Below the pieces are notes generated by a model. That model saw only the letters and a program-made list of their open reading frames with translations, ran no database searches and was not told where the DNA came from. From Ruminococcus flavefaciens (GTDB taxonomy: Bacteria > Bacillota > Clostridia > Oscillospirales > Ruminococcaceae): a DNA stretch of 64,000 nt. The stretch spans positions 1 through 64,000 of the forward strand of contig NZ_FPIP01000004.1 in NCBI RefSeq assembly GCF_900119075.1, given 5' to 3'. Of the stretch, positions 11,726 through 20,513 are shown one piece after another (position 1 is the stretch's first letter; each line of letters begins with the position of its first letter). The position numbers were made by a program, and so were the translations under genes.

Positions 11726-12493
11726 ATGACTGATGTTGAAAAGCTCAAAGAAATAATCGATGAGATTGATGTTCTTATTGAGCATAATGTAAAAGGCAGT
11801 ACTCCTGAGTTTAAAGTATGGCATGATAAAGCCAAACGCTTTGTGTATCATCATTTCGGTTCTGATAGCCCTGAGTATGATAACTTTTCAAAGATAAGGT
11901 TTACTTTGGGCGTTAGTACTATAGGAACACCAGATTACAGCTATATTGAAAAGTGTAAACGAGATCTTATTACTGCAAAAGGCATTTTTCAGAACTATCT
12001 TTCTGAATTATTAGAAGATGGCTCTGACAAATCTGATGTATCAGATACTGAAAAAGACCTTGAACGTATCTTCGCACGTTTCAGAAAAGTTGCTGTCCAG
12101 CTTGCAAGGCGCTATGACGGACGTGAAACATTACGAATCACTGATGAATACGATGTGCAGGATTTACTGCATTCATTGCTTTCTTTGTATTACGATGATA
12201 TTCGTCCCGAAGAATGGACACCGTCATATGCAGGCAGTTCGGTAAGAATAGACTTTGTTATTCCTGAGATAAAAACCGTTATAGAAGTAAAGAAAACCCG
12301 TGACTCCATGACTGATAAAAAACTCAGTGAGGAGCTTATAATTGATATTGAAAAATACCAGAAGCACCCAGACTGTGAGAAAATATACTGTTTTGTGTAT
12401 GATCCAGATACAATACTGAGAAATCCTGCTGCTATCAAGAAGGATCTTGAGGAAAAGCATCAGGGGCTTGTAAGGGTATTTATTGAGTCATAA
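11726..12493 (+). CDS. DpnII/MboI-like PD-(D/E)XK nuclease-domain protein
   Basis: A 255-residue protein. The N-terminal half (1-130) is unrecognised and mostly helical. The C-terminal part has 'DLLHSLLSLYYDDIRPEEWTP', then Asp176 in 'VRIDFVIP' and Glu187-x-Lys189 in 'TVIEVKKTRD', followed by 'IDIEKYQKHPDCEKIYCFVYDPD'. This is the characteristic run of the DpnII/MboI-type restriction endonuclease domain (PF18742), found in many stand-alone defence effectors. RBS AAAGGAG, 12 nt after hsdS, so it is in the same operon. It could be a restriction effector using the neighbouring methylation, or an independent abortive-infection nuclease; the first part of its function is inferred from motifs. Confidence 0.8.
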   Translation: MTDVEKLKEIIDEIDVLIEHNVKGSTPEFKVWHDKAKRFVYHHFGSDSPEYDNFSKIRFTLGVSTIGTPDYSYIEKCKRDLITAKGIFQNYLSELLEDGSDKSDVSDTEKDLERIFARFRKVAVQLARRYDGRETLRITDEYDVQDLLHSLLSLYYDDIRPEEWTPSYAGSSVRIDFVIPEIKTVIEVKKTRDSMTDKKLSEELIIDIEKYQKHPDCEKIYCFVYDPDTILRNPAAIKKDLEEKHQGLVRVFIES

Positions 12494-12503
12494 AGTATAG
12501 GAT

Positions 12504-13712
12504 ATGAATAAGCAAGAAAATGACAAAAAAGCCAAAGAGCTACAATGCCTGAATACTGCTATTCAAAACTGCCTCTCTCAAAAGGGTGATAGCAGACACA
12601 TTGGAATGCTTATGTCAGGCGTTGATGTTGAACGCAAATCAGAGGAACGCCCTGATTTTATACGCTATATTGCTCCTGCAAATAAAAAGGACAAAGGTAC
12701 AGTTGTAGGTATTGAACTCTTCAAAGTTGATCATATATCAAATCTGACTAAGAATAACAAGTATCAATCATTAGGTACAATCCATCAGAAAAGGACTTTT
12801 TCCTATTACAATAGATGGCGCGAAACAATTCTCAACTCAGATAAGATTCCTGAAAAGTCAATAACTGAGATGTGCGAGGTATTAAGCAATCACTTCAATA
12901 ATGCAGCTTATGCAACAATTCACACCTTCTATGCAAGCTTCAAACAGGCTGTGGACATACACATGGCAAGCATTACCGAATACAAAAGAGCTATTAAGAT
13001 TGAAGCTGACAAGAGAAATGCTGATAATAAGCTTATTGTCCTTATAGACATTCATTCCTCATTTCAGAACCTTTTCTTCCACCACAATAGGAATATTCAT
13101 TTTGAAAACAGACCTGTTATGTTTATCCTTGATGAGTTTATTCAGCTCCTTGAAAAAGCGGACAACAGAGTGGACTATTATGTTCTGACCTTTGGAGATA
13201 CGCTTGATACCAGTACACAAACAGTTACTATCAATGCCAAAGATATTCGTGGTTCTCTTAAAAAGCAGCATATACCTATATACCATTACTGTGGTGCCGA
13301 TTTGTATCTTCCCAAAGATTTGGCCTTTGTTAAGGACTATAGCATGGAAATGAAGCATGAAGAACACGGTGAAGAAATAACATTTCAAGCTTTTCCATCA
13401 ATGAGCACAATGCGTCCGGAATACAAGCTGAAGTTTATATATAGCGCACTAAGAATGGTCTATTACTATTATGCGAAAAAAGAGCCTGTTGTCTTGGATC
13501 TGGACGTAGAAAGAATGCTTGAGCTCCTTTTTCAACATATCGTGAGTTGGCGCAAATGCAAAGATGATAATTGGAGTTATGAGCCAGTATGTTTGGTAGC
13601 TCCTACGGTAGATTATATTGAAAAAGCTTTTGATGCATTTGATAAAAGATGGAAAATTAGCGAAATCCTTAATCAAGACCTTGTATCTTTATTAGATTCA
13701 TACGATAAATAG
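12504..13712 (+). CDS. Unrecognised protein in the defence operon
   Basis: A 402-residue protein I cannot assign. It starts 10 nt after the nuclease gene, so it is the fifth gene of the operon. Around residues 48-76 it reads 'EERPDFIRYI', then 'GTVVGIELFKVDH'; the PD...GIE-x2-K arrangement (Asp51, Glu71, Lys74) resembles a divergent PD-(D/E)XK core, which would make it a second nuclease-like protein, but the spacing is not canonical. The middle contains 'KLIVLIDIHSSFQNLFFHHN' and a charged C-terminus. No membrane segment or signal peptide is seen. A hairpin terminator overlaps the stop. Confidence 0.7.
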   Translation: MNKQENDKKAKELQCLNTAIQNCLSQKGDSRHIGMLMSGVDVERKSEERPDFIRYIAPANKKDKGTVVGIELFKVDHISNLTKNNKYQSLGTIHQKRTFSYYNRWRETILNSDKIPEKSITEMCEVLSNHFNNAAYATIHTFYASFKQAVDIHMASITEYKRAIKIEADKRNADNKLIVLIDIHSSFQNLFFHHNRNIHFENRPVMFILDEFIQLLEKADNRVDYYVLTFGDTLDTSTQTVTINAKDIRGSLKKQHIPIYHYCGADLYLPKDLAFVKDYSMEMKHEEHGEEITFQAFPSMSTMRPEYKLKFIYSALRMVYYYYAKKEPVVLDLDVERMLELLFQHIVSWRKCKDDNWSYEPVCLVAPTVDYIEKAFDAFDKRWKISEILNQDLVSLLDSYDK

Positions 13713-13750
13713 GACACGTTTTCACACTGGGAAGCGCGTCCTTTTGCTTT
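13711..13750 (+). terminator. Terminator of the defence operon
   Basis: Stem AGGACaCG / CGcGTCCT with one internal mismatch is followed by TTTGCTTTT and begins at the stop codon of the fifth defence gene. Confidence 0.6.
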
Positions 13751-13830
13751 TCTCAACCAGTTAGTCACAGCAGCAGTTTCTTTCAGAATATTGGCATTTC
13801 CATTGATAGTAAACAGCATCAAACAGCCGA

Positions 13831-13848
13831 TCTCCCCTTGCGGGGAGA
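13831..13848 (-). terminator. Hairpin between defence operon and mobilization genes
   Basis: Perfect stem TCTCCCC / GGGGAGA with loop TTGC lies about 95 nt beyond the stop of the minus-strand relaxase gene. The region 13750-13942 holds no gene that I can see. Confidence 0.45.
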
Positions 13849-13942
13849 CCTATTCATATATCAATATAGATACCGCCGTTTGATTTCATTTTCAGTATTG
13901 TAGTTATAGTTTTTCTTGTTTTACTTCAATTCTACGTTGTTT

Positions 13943-14458
13943 TTACTTTGTGGGATCCTCATATTTGATTACAGCCTTGCAGAAGTTTCCGGTCAGGTTG
14001 TGAATGAATATTGCTAACTGGCCAAGTTCGTAAATACCGCTGTGATAGAGCATCCCGGTGTAGATATCAACAGTGTTTACAACTAAATGCGCATGATAGA
14101 GGGAATTACCCTGATTTTCATAATGAACAGCTGTTATTACCTGATACTTCTTTCTCAGGTGCTGTGCGATTATCTCTGTAAGATTGCAGGCTGTTATTGA
14201 GTCAAACACCTTGTTTTTATCAAATGACACAACAAGGTGCATTACTGGATTATCGCCAGTTTTTCCGAAATACTCCTTCACTCCATACATCTGGGTGTAT
14301 GTATATTTCGGGTTGGTATCGCATACGCCATAGCCTTTGGTCAGTATAAGTTTTTCTCCAGGTTCAAGCTTATCCTTATACACGTAATTCACGCAATGTC
14401 TGAAGTAGCCTGCTCCATCGCCGTTATCTGTTATACGCTTCTGAGTTAATATGTCCAT
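13943..14458 (-). CDS. Short relaxase / mobilization nuclease
   Basis: A 171-residue protein with relaxase motifs: 'VMHLVVSFDK' and 'LYHAHLVVNTVDIYTGMLYH', whose His-x-His pair is the metal-binding motif III of MOB-type relaxases (PF03432-like). The N-terminal tyrosine-containing part is 'GAGYFRHCVNYVYKDKLE'. It would nick oriT of the surrounding element to start mobilization. It is far shorter than usual relaxases (300-500 residues), consisting only of the nuclease core. It overlaps the upstream ribbon-helix-helix gene by 13 nt. Whether it is complete in function cannot be told, but no frameshift or extra coding is visible downstream. Confidence 0.75.
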   Translation of the reverse strand: MDILTQKRITDNGDGAGYFRHCVNYVYKDKLEPGEKLILTKGYGVCDTNPKYTYTQMYGVKEYFGKTGDNPVMHLVVSFDKNKVFDSITACNLTEIIAQHLRKKYQVITAVHYENQGNSLYHAHLVVNTVDIYTGMLYHSGIYELGQLAIFIHNLTGNFCKAVIKYEDPTK

Positions 14459-14718
14459 AATTTGTTTCCTGCCTTTTCAAGTTCTTTTGCTTCCTGTTCG
14501 GAGTATTTTTCCAATTTCTTCACAGCTTCATTTGTGAAGTCCTGAACCGCTGCCATGAATGACGGTTTGTTGTCGCTTCCAGGATGTTTCAGCCTTTCGT
14601 TCATCACGGCATTAGGTTTAATGCCACGATCCTTAGCCTCTTCTTCAATTTCATTTGACAAAGCTTCTGTCATAAGTACCGTTTTGCGTACGGTCTTTTT
14701 TTCTTCGGGTTTTCTCAT
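14446..14718 (-). CDS. Ribbon-helix-helix relaxosome accessory protein (MobC-like)
   Basis: A 90-residue protein beginning 'MRKPEEKKTVRKTVLMTEALSNEIEEEA'. The basic beta strand followed by two helices ('ALSNEIEEEAKDRGIKPNAVMNERLK') is a ribbon-helix-helix pattern, as in small oriT-binding accessory proteins. The charged C-terminal half looks like a coiled coil. It is the first gene of the minus-strand mobilization pair and overlaps the relaxase gene. RBS GAAAGGAAA upstream. The function follows from the partner. Confidence 0.7.
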   Translation of the reverse strand: MRKPEEKKTVRKTVLMTEALSNEIEEEAKDRGIKPNAVMNERLKHPGSDNKPSFMAAVQDFTNEAVKKLEKYSEQEAKELEKAGNKLWTY

Positions 14719-15415
14719 ACGAAATTTCCTTTCAACTATAGTATAAATCTGGCGCGGATATTGTTATCTGACTTGAGACAACTCAGTGAAGTCTAAGAAG
14801 TATACAGATCGAATGGACGGAGTGGTGAGTTGAATCGAATGAGCTTGAGACTTGTGACTGTTACTATGCTACTGTACACATAGACTCGAACCATCATATC
14901 TATCATATCACATGTACCATCTCAAGAATTTTCTCTATTGATACATGTTACTCCATTCTGAACCTCTAAGACTCCTCTGAGAATACAGGTCGCTTCGCTC
15001 CAGATTATCATATAGTAATACTTTTTTACAAAAAATATCATGAATCTATGCCGCCCGTAAGGGCGGTTCATTAGTTACCTTATTGCTTCTGTTTTTTCAT
15101 TCAGTTTCTTCTCATTAGTTGAGAACTATCATCAGCCCCTTTACTTCGATGCTGAGATATGATATAATTTAAGTGGACCCAGTGATCGTAACTCTCCTTC
15201 AGCTTTTGAGTGAGTTACCACAAAAAACACATTTGGTAGTCCGATTACGCTTTTTGAAAATTTTGAAATCCAAAAAGAGTAAGAAATGAGCACTTTTTGA
15301 ACATTGCTTATCATGAATTTTTTGAAAAAACGTAACTGGCTACGGAAATAGTGATTTGCTTAAATCATTAGCATGAGTTCATTTAACTTAAAAGACTATG
15401 TGCTGAGGTGACTTT
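14719..15415. other. Non-coding region with likely oriT and a hairpin
   Basis: About 700 nt with no gene. The part next to the relaxosome genes (about 14,740-15,000) is where oriT of such elements lies; it contains several short imperfect repeats such as 'CTTGAGACAACTC' and 'GCTTGAGACTTGTGAC', but I cannot fix a nic site. A GC hairpin CCGCCC-GTAA-GGGCGG is at 15051-15066. A promoter for the next gene follows, then a 245-nt untranslated AT-rich stretch with a CGTAACT repeat. Confidence 0.4.
15140..15168 (+). promoter_or_regulatory. Promoter upstream of the 605-aa gene
   Basis: TTTACT at 15140-15145 and TATAAT at 15163-15168 are 17 nt apart. The start codon is about 245 nt further, so the transcript would have a long leader. 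Confidence 0.55.
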
Positions 15416-17233
15416 ATGGGGAAATATGACATAGGCGCAAAACTGACAAATGAATGTAAATTGACAATCAAAGATCTTGCTGAAGAGATAGCTGATGAGA
15501 TTGATAAAGAGATTGCTAATGAAGAGAGTGTAAAGAAATTACCATTCCCGGATGGAGTTGTTCAGGCTCTAAAAGATAGCAAAGGCTCAGGATTAGTTAA
15601 TAAGCTAAACACACGCATTCATTTTGATGTTGAAAAAATTGCATCCAGTTCTAAAGATGAAAAGTTTCAGATGCTGAAGCTGCTAAAGGAGTTATACTGG
15701 ATTGAGAAATTTGATATTTCTGATTATGTAAACAAATCTAGCTTCAATGCACATGGTAAGGTAAAGTTTACAGATGTACTGGCTAAGCCTAGAATGTCAA
15801 ATGTTTATACGTATTATTCAGAAAGCTATAGCGTGTATGGAGATATTTTCAACGAGCTTATTGCTGATTTACGCTTGGAAGTTGATGATGCTGATGATCG
15901 TAAAACCATAATAGAAAACATAGAAATGTTCTGGCAGACTTTATCAGCTATTCAATATGACTATGTCATATCAGATATGGCTATTGATGATCCTGATATG
16001 GCTCTAAAAGAACTGAAGCGAATTAACAATGCTCTTGACAATTTACTTGATAAGATAGACTCCAAGGATGTTCATAATGATATACCATCAGAAGGTATCA
16101 TGAAAACATTCTACAATATTCTATTATCACATGAGCGATTATGCTACGAATTCGATCGTATACGGCTCTCTGAGTTTAATGATGTTGACATTAACCCGAG
16201 TCAAGAGTATATAGACTTATTTAAGCAATATCAGGAAATACCTTTATCAATTTCTTCAATTCCATCATTGGCCGAATATCCCCAATTAGCGTATGATTCA
16301 AATGCAATTAATGATATCTTCAAGCTGTTTTCCTATTGTCAGGAGATAACTGATGAAGATTTCAAGAAATACAAGTATGCCTTTGAGAATTTTGAAACAG
16401 TATTGCGTTGGATTGAAAAGGAAAAAGAAGGTATGGACTTTTCTTCAGAAGTTCAGATTGGAATACTTGTACCAGTTATTCAAGAAATCGTATATGTTAG
16501 TAAGCACAGCAATAGTTATGATATACCTTGTGACTATTTTGATCATACAGAAAGAGAAAACTCGCTGTTGTCTGCGATCAAAAAACGTGACGATGAACTT
16601 AAACCTGGACTTGTTGATATATGGGTTCGCAGAATTGATACCAGATTCAGCTGCAATTTAGGCCTTCGTGATTTGATTATGGAAAAGAACAAAGCTGAAG
16701 TAAAGATGTTCAAGCTCAAAGAATACATATTCAGTATCCACAATATGAAGTATTTAAAGGCTGCTCATGAGTACTTATTCCACCAGGCAGCTATTGCACA
16801 TACCAATACCAATACAACTATTGTAGCAGAAGATAAGCTTTACTTTCTTGATGTACTTCAAAACTTGCTCAGGTCAAATGAGATATTGATAAGTGTATTC
16901 CATAACGATTCCAGTATTCTTGATGATATGTTCAGAGAACTGATGTCAGAATATTCTACTTCTATCAAAGATACTTGTACTCTTACAATGAAGCTTAACG
17001 AAATAGCACATCAAATTGCTGAAAGTATAATAGACGCAAACAAGAAATCGGAAGCGATACCTGTTGAACTGTCTACTCGTTTTTTCATTGAAAAAAGGGA
17101 TGGTAGTAGAAGAGAATGTCTTCTAAGTTGCACATTTGACAAAAACAGTAAAAAGTTATACGCCAATTGCTTTGGACTGGTGTATACTGATGAAGAAAAA
17201 GCTTTGCTTTCAACCTTAGGTTTAAAGATTTGA
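15416..17233 (+). CDS. Unrecognised 605-residue protein of the mobile element
   Basis: I do not recognise this protein. It is acidic, strongly helical and cytoplasmic in appearance: no signal peptide, no membrane span and no P-loop. The N-terminus reads 'MGKYDIGAKLTNECKLTIKDLAEEIADEID'; the centre contains repeated helical 'Asp-Glu' rich stretches; the C-terminal 60 residues ('RFFIEKRDGSRRECLLSCTF', 'ANCFGLVYTDEEKALLSTLG') look like a small beta-rich domain. It sits alone between a long leader and a terminator, in the same orientation as the ATPase and integrase genes, so it is probably part of the element. An anti-defence, defence or regulatory role would be a guess. Confidence 0.75.
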   Translation: MGKYDIGAKLTNECKLTIKDLAEEIADEIDKEIANEESVKKLPFPDGVVQALKDSKGSGLVNKLNTRIHFDVEKIASSSKDEKFQMLKLLKELYWIEKFDISDYVNKSSFNAHGKVKFTDVLAKPRMSNVYTYYSESYSVYGDIFNELIADLRLEVDDADDRKTIIENIEMFWQTLSAIQYDYVISDMAIDDPDMALKELKRINNALDNLLDKIDSKDVHNDIPSEGIMKTFYNILLSHERLCYEFDRIRLSEFNDVDINPSQEYIDLFKQYQEIPLSISSIPSLAEYPQLAYDSNAINDIFKLFSYCQEITDEDFKKYKYAFENFETVLRWIEKEKEGMDFSSEVQIGILVPVIQEIVYVSKHSNSYDIPCDYFDHTERENSLLSAIKKRDDELKPGLVDIWVRRIDTRFSCNLGLRDLIMEKNKAEVKMFKLKEYIFSIHNMKYLKAAHEYLFHQAAIAHTNTNTTIVAEDKLYFLDVLQNLLRSNEILISVFHNDSSILDDMFRELMSEYSTSIKDTCTLTMKLNEIAHQIAESIIDANKKSEAIPVELSTRFFIEKRDGSRRECLLSCTFDKNSKKLYANCFGLVYTDEEKALLSTLGLKI

Positions 17234-17297
17234 TTATGTGTAAAAAAATAATGGTATTTCCTAATTGAGAAAACCAAATCAGATATCGTATAATAGT

Positions 17298-17337
17298 CTC
17301 AGGATCTTTTTGATCCTGGGGCTTTTCTTTTTTTGGA
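17298..17337 (+). terminator. Terminator after the 605-aa gene
   Basis: Stem CAGGATC / GATCCTG with a TTTTT loop is followed by GGGGCTTTTCTTTTTTT. Confidence 0.8.
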
Positions 17338-17368
17338 AGCTTCATTCTAATCAGTAAAGGAGGATACT

Positions 17369-18130
17369 ATGAGAGATTTAGATCCAGTGGAAAAAGTGCT
17401 TGATGGATGGAATGTCGATTATGAGGCAAGATATTATATAATGCAAGCCGTGGAAAAAGTTGTTAAGGCCGATGATTACGAGCAAGCGGTTAAAATCGCT
17501 GCTCCAATCATTGAGAAGAGCGAAGAACAGATACGTCTCGATACTACCAGGGAGGTTAATCAAAACTATCTTATCACCAAGGGCGTGGAGATTACAGGTC
17601 TGTCTCCGTTCATAACAGAGACAATACAAGACAACGGTAAGGAATTGAATCGCACTAATTTCATCCCATATGTTACATACAACGATCCAGGCAGCGAGGA
17701 TGTAAAGATGCTTTTTAACGATATTAACGGTAGCTGGTTTGTTCGTATTAACAACGGTCCAAATAAACTTGTATCTCGCTTCGTTGTTGAAGCATGTCTT
17801 ATCGTTGATGCCAGTGAATCAGGATCATGCCGTGCTTTAGTTGTATTCTTAAAAGGATCTACGAAGCCGCTTATTTTCTGGGGCGGTATAATTACTTCCA
17901 CAGATCTCAGGAAACAGACTCAATTCCAGAAGAAGGGGCTTGCTATGAGGAACAGGGACTTTTATCATGAGTCTTTTCTCAGGGCTCTTAGCATGTGCCA
18001 CAATGTTTTCTTTCTAACGCTTCCTTCGCACGCCGGCTGGAATAATACTCCAGACGGCAAAAGAGTTTTTGTTTCAGCTGAAAACATGATTCCAATCTTG
18101 TCCGATTTGTTCTACGATGTAAAGGAGTGA
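17369..18130 (+). CDS. Unrecognised 253-residue partner of the ATPase
   Basis: A soluble 253-residue protein with no family that I can name. The N-terminal ~60 residues are helical ('LDPVEKVLDGWNVDYEARYYIMQAVEKVV'); the rest alternates beta strands ('YVTYNDPGSEDVKMLFNDINGSWFVRINN', 'VVEACLIVDASESGSCRALVVFLKG', 'LPSHAGWNNTPDGKRVFVSAE'). The 'HAGW...DGKRVFV' stretch resembles motifs seen in DUF927-type helicase-associated proteins, only weakly. RBS AAAGGAGG. Its end overlaps the start region of the ATPase gene, so the two proteins are produced together and probably act together. Confidence 0.7.
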   Translation: MRDLDPVEKVLDGWNVDYEARYYIMQAVEKVVKADDYEQAVKIAAPIIEKSEEQIRLDTTREVNQNYLITKGVEITGLSPFITETIQDNGKELNRTNFIPYVTYNDPGSEDVKMLFNDINGSWFVRINNGPNKLVSRFVVEACLIVDASESGSCRALVVFLKGSTKPLIFWGGIITSTDLRKQTQFQKKGLAMRNRDFYHESFLRALSMCHNVFFLTLPSHAGWNNTPDGKRVFVSAENMIPILSDLFYDVKE

Positions 18131-18135
18131 TAGTT

Positions 18136-20454
18136 GTGTTGGTTAAAATCAAGCACAGGAATGTATTTAACGATATTCATCTTGAACCTACATGGGAATC
18201 TATAGACACAATTGCTGATTCCTATCATAAGGCTTGTCCAAGTAGTCTGCCTGTTAAGGTAGGGACTGTATTATCTGTAATGAGCCGCTTGCTGCCTCAG
18301 CATAAAGAACTTGGACTTACTCAGGATAGAGCATGGGTGATAGAGACATCAGATGACGATACCGCCAGATTCATGACTGCTGTTATCCAGAACAGAAATC
18401 ATAGGTCTGTAGAGCCTATCTTTTCGCATATGCGTATGACAAGTATTGTGGATGAGCTTAGCAGAAATGTAGATTGTACGTCTGTTTTTCAACATAATTT
18501 TGTGGTTGATAAATATTACGACCTCGAAAAGGTTCTCAAATTGATGTATAAGCAGCTTCATACTGCTCCGCTTGCTGAGAGCGTTGGAAGGACAGTCCCC
18601 ATTCTTATCATTGATAGCGCAGGGGCTATTCCTGACGAATTTTGGTTCCATCAGCTCTCAATTAGCAACAGTATCAAGTTTGAAGACATATCTCCGATAC
18701 AGAAAGTGTTGGGGGAACTTAATCATTGCGTTATTAAGTATGCAGAGGATAATCCTGATGCTATAAAGAGGGAGCTTAAAGAGGCAATAGGCGTAGCAAG
18801 AGAACAGATTGCTAAGTTCCCGTACAGAGTGCGCAGCAGTTCTGCTGTTATGTTCCTTTCGACAGCAAAATGGCTTGTTATGAAAGGAATCATGTACAAT
18901 GAAGATATACAGGAAATGCTTTGTTGGCTTCAGACAGAAGTCAATAACAGATCAACTCTGAGCAAAGTTGTAGTGAAAGAAATTATTAGACTTCTTAGCA
19001 ATGTAATATTATCAGGAAGACTTAAGGTTGGAAATGCCTCTTCTCCTCCTTACTGGAATCCAGATATGGCTTTCATAAGTAGCGATGGTGCTATTAATTT
19101 AACAAGACCATTATTTGTTGAACTGATCTTGTCTCAGTTCGAGGTTCCTATTGGCCATAACAAGGTATTTCAGGCCTTAAAAGCTGATGACCTTTGCTAC
19201 GCAAATCCTGGGGAAGACATGAAGACACGTACAGTAAACGGCGCAGATGGTGCTAAGAATAAAATGCGTTTCGTATCACTTTCGAAGCGCCTTATGAGCG
19301 AAGAGGCTAATAGAATAGTTGACATGACAGTAGCATCTGATATGTTTCATAAGTTGGATAAGCCTATTGATAACTTTTTCCCGTTTATCAAGCATCGTCG
19401 CTTGGATATGGTAGCCGGTCAGATAATAACCGACTACAAACACGGTACACCGTTTGTAGCGGTAACAGGTGCACAAGGTTCTGGTAAGACCGACTGGATC
19501 ATGATGCAGATGTTACAGCGTGCAAAAGCTGGAGATGTTGTAATTGTTCTTGACCCCACCAACGCCTTTTGTAGAGAGGAATTGTCTGCACATATGGTTC
19601 CAGATGAGATCATTGATGAGTACGTTGAATTCTGGGATATGTCGACTGATGGCTTCCCGGTTAATATTCCGGACTACGAAGGTTGTACTAATATACAGCA
19701 GAAGGTGGAAAGATTATCAAGTCTGCTGATTTCAGGCATGCACCTCACTGGCCCTATGCAGAAGCTCATTCTCGTAAGCAAGGTCAGAGAATGGCTTGCA
19801 GATAAGCCGATTAATAATACCTATGAATTACCCTCCTTGCGAACTATTATGGGTGAAACCGCAGATGAAAAGAAGTTGCGTTCAAGGATGAATGCGCTGT
19901 TCAGCACGGTTAATATGTACAGTGATGTACCATTTAGCTGGGCTGATCGCCTCTCTGCTAAAGGAAAGATACTGGTAATTTCAAGCGGTAATGCTAATAT
20001 TAATGAACATGCTAACCCCTTTGATATAGTTCTGGACTCGCTCTACAGCTATAAGGATATTCATCGTGAGGAGAAGGTTACAATAATAATGGATGAATTC
20101 CAGACACTGAATCGTTACAAAGGCTGCACTCTCGAGGCTATACTTAGCCGTGGAAGAAAGCTTAACTTGTCAGCAATCCTTGCTTCGCAGGATTACACTG
20201 ATAAGAAGGACCCAATAGGTCGCTTCTACGCTTATTGTGGAACCCACGTATTCTTCAGACCTCTTGGCGAAGAAGGCGTAAAAACGATAGCTGAACTTAC
20301 CAAGCTCGATGCTAACGTTATCAGAACGCTTCCTGACTTTAGTTGCGCTGTTCTGGGGCCTATTTATAGCGAGTACTATCAGAAGAACATTCAGCTCAAC
20401 TCAGCGATTGTGGGCGAAAACTACCGCCCAGACTACGTAGGCTCATACGATTAA
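18136..20454 (+). CDS. HerA/VirD4-like P-loop ATPase
   Basis: A ~772-residue protein. The N-terminal ~430 residues are unrecognised. The C-terminal ATPase has Walker A 'VTGAQGSGKTDWIMM' (Gly445 onward) and Walker B 'VTIIMDEFQTL' (Asp653, Glu654), followed by 'ILSRGRKLNLSAILASQDY', the motif found in VirD4/TraG/TcpA coupling proteins and HerA translocases. It is likely a hexameric DNA pump; in an element with a relaxase it may be the coupling protein, but no membrane anchor is visible, so a HerA-like role is also possible. The frame is open from GTG 18127, but AGGAG at 18123-18127 fits GTG 18136 (8 nt). Confidence 0.8.
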   Translation: MLVKIKHRNVFNDIHLEPTWESIDTIADSYHKACPSSLPVKVGTVLSVMSRLLPQHKELGLTQDRAWVIETSDDDTARFMTAVIQNRNHRSVEPIFSHMRMTSIVDELSRNVDCTSVFQHNFVVDKYYDLEKVLKLMYKQLHTAPLAESVGRTVPILIIDSAGAIPDEFWFHQLSISNSIKFEDISPIQKVLGELNHCVIKYAEDNPDAIKRELKEAIGVAREQIAKFPYRVRSSSAVMFLSTAKWLVMKGIMYNEDIQEMLCWLQTEVNNRSTLSKVVVKEIIRLLSNVILSGRLKVGNASSPPYWNPDMAFISSDGAINLTRPLFVELILSQFEVPIGHNKVFQALKADDLCYANPGEDMKTRTVNGADGAKNKMRFVSLSKRLMSEEANRIVDMTVASDMFHKLDKPIDNFFPFIKHRRLDMVAGQIITDYKHGTPFVAVTGAQGSGKTDWIMMQMLQRAKAGDVVIVLDPTNAFCREELSAHMVPDEIIDEYVEFWDMSTDGFPVNIPDYEGCTNIQQKVERLSSLLISGMHLTGPMQKLILVSKVREWLADKPINNTYELPSLRTIMGETADEKKLRSRMNALFSTVNMYSDVPFSWADRLSAKGKILVISSGNANINEHANPFDIVLDSLYSYKDIHREEKVTIIMDEFQTLNRYKGCTLEAILSRGRKLNLSAILASQDYTDKKDPIGRFYAYCGTHVFFRPLGEEGVKTIAELTKLDANVIRTLPDFSCAVLGPIYSEYYQKNIQLNSAIVGENYRPDYVGSYD

Positions 20455-20463
20455 AATGAATTA

Positions 20464-20486
20464 GAGGGCGGCCTAACGCCGCTCTC
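20464..20486 (+). terminator. Hairpin after the ATPase gene
   Basis: Nine-bp stem GAGGGCGGC / GCCGCTCTC (one G-U pair) with loop CTAAC lies 10 nt after the stop codon. The tail AAATATAATC has no T-run. Confidence 0.5.
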
Positions 20487-20513
20487 AAATATAATCAATA
20501 TGGAGGTTATAAT

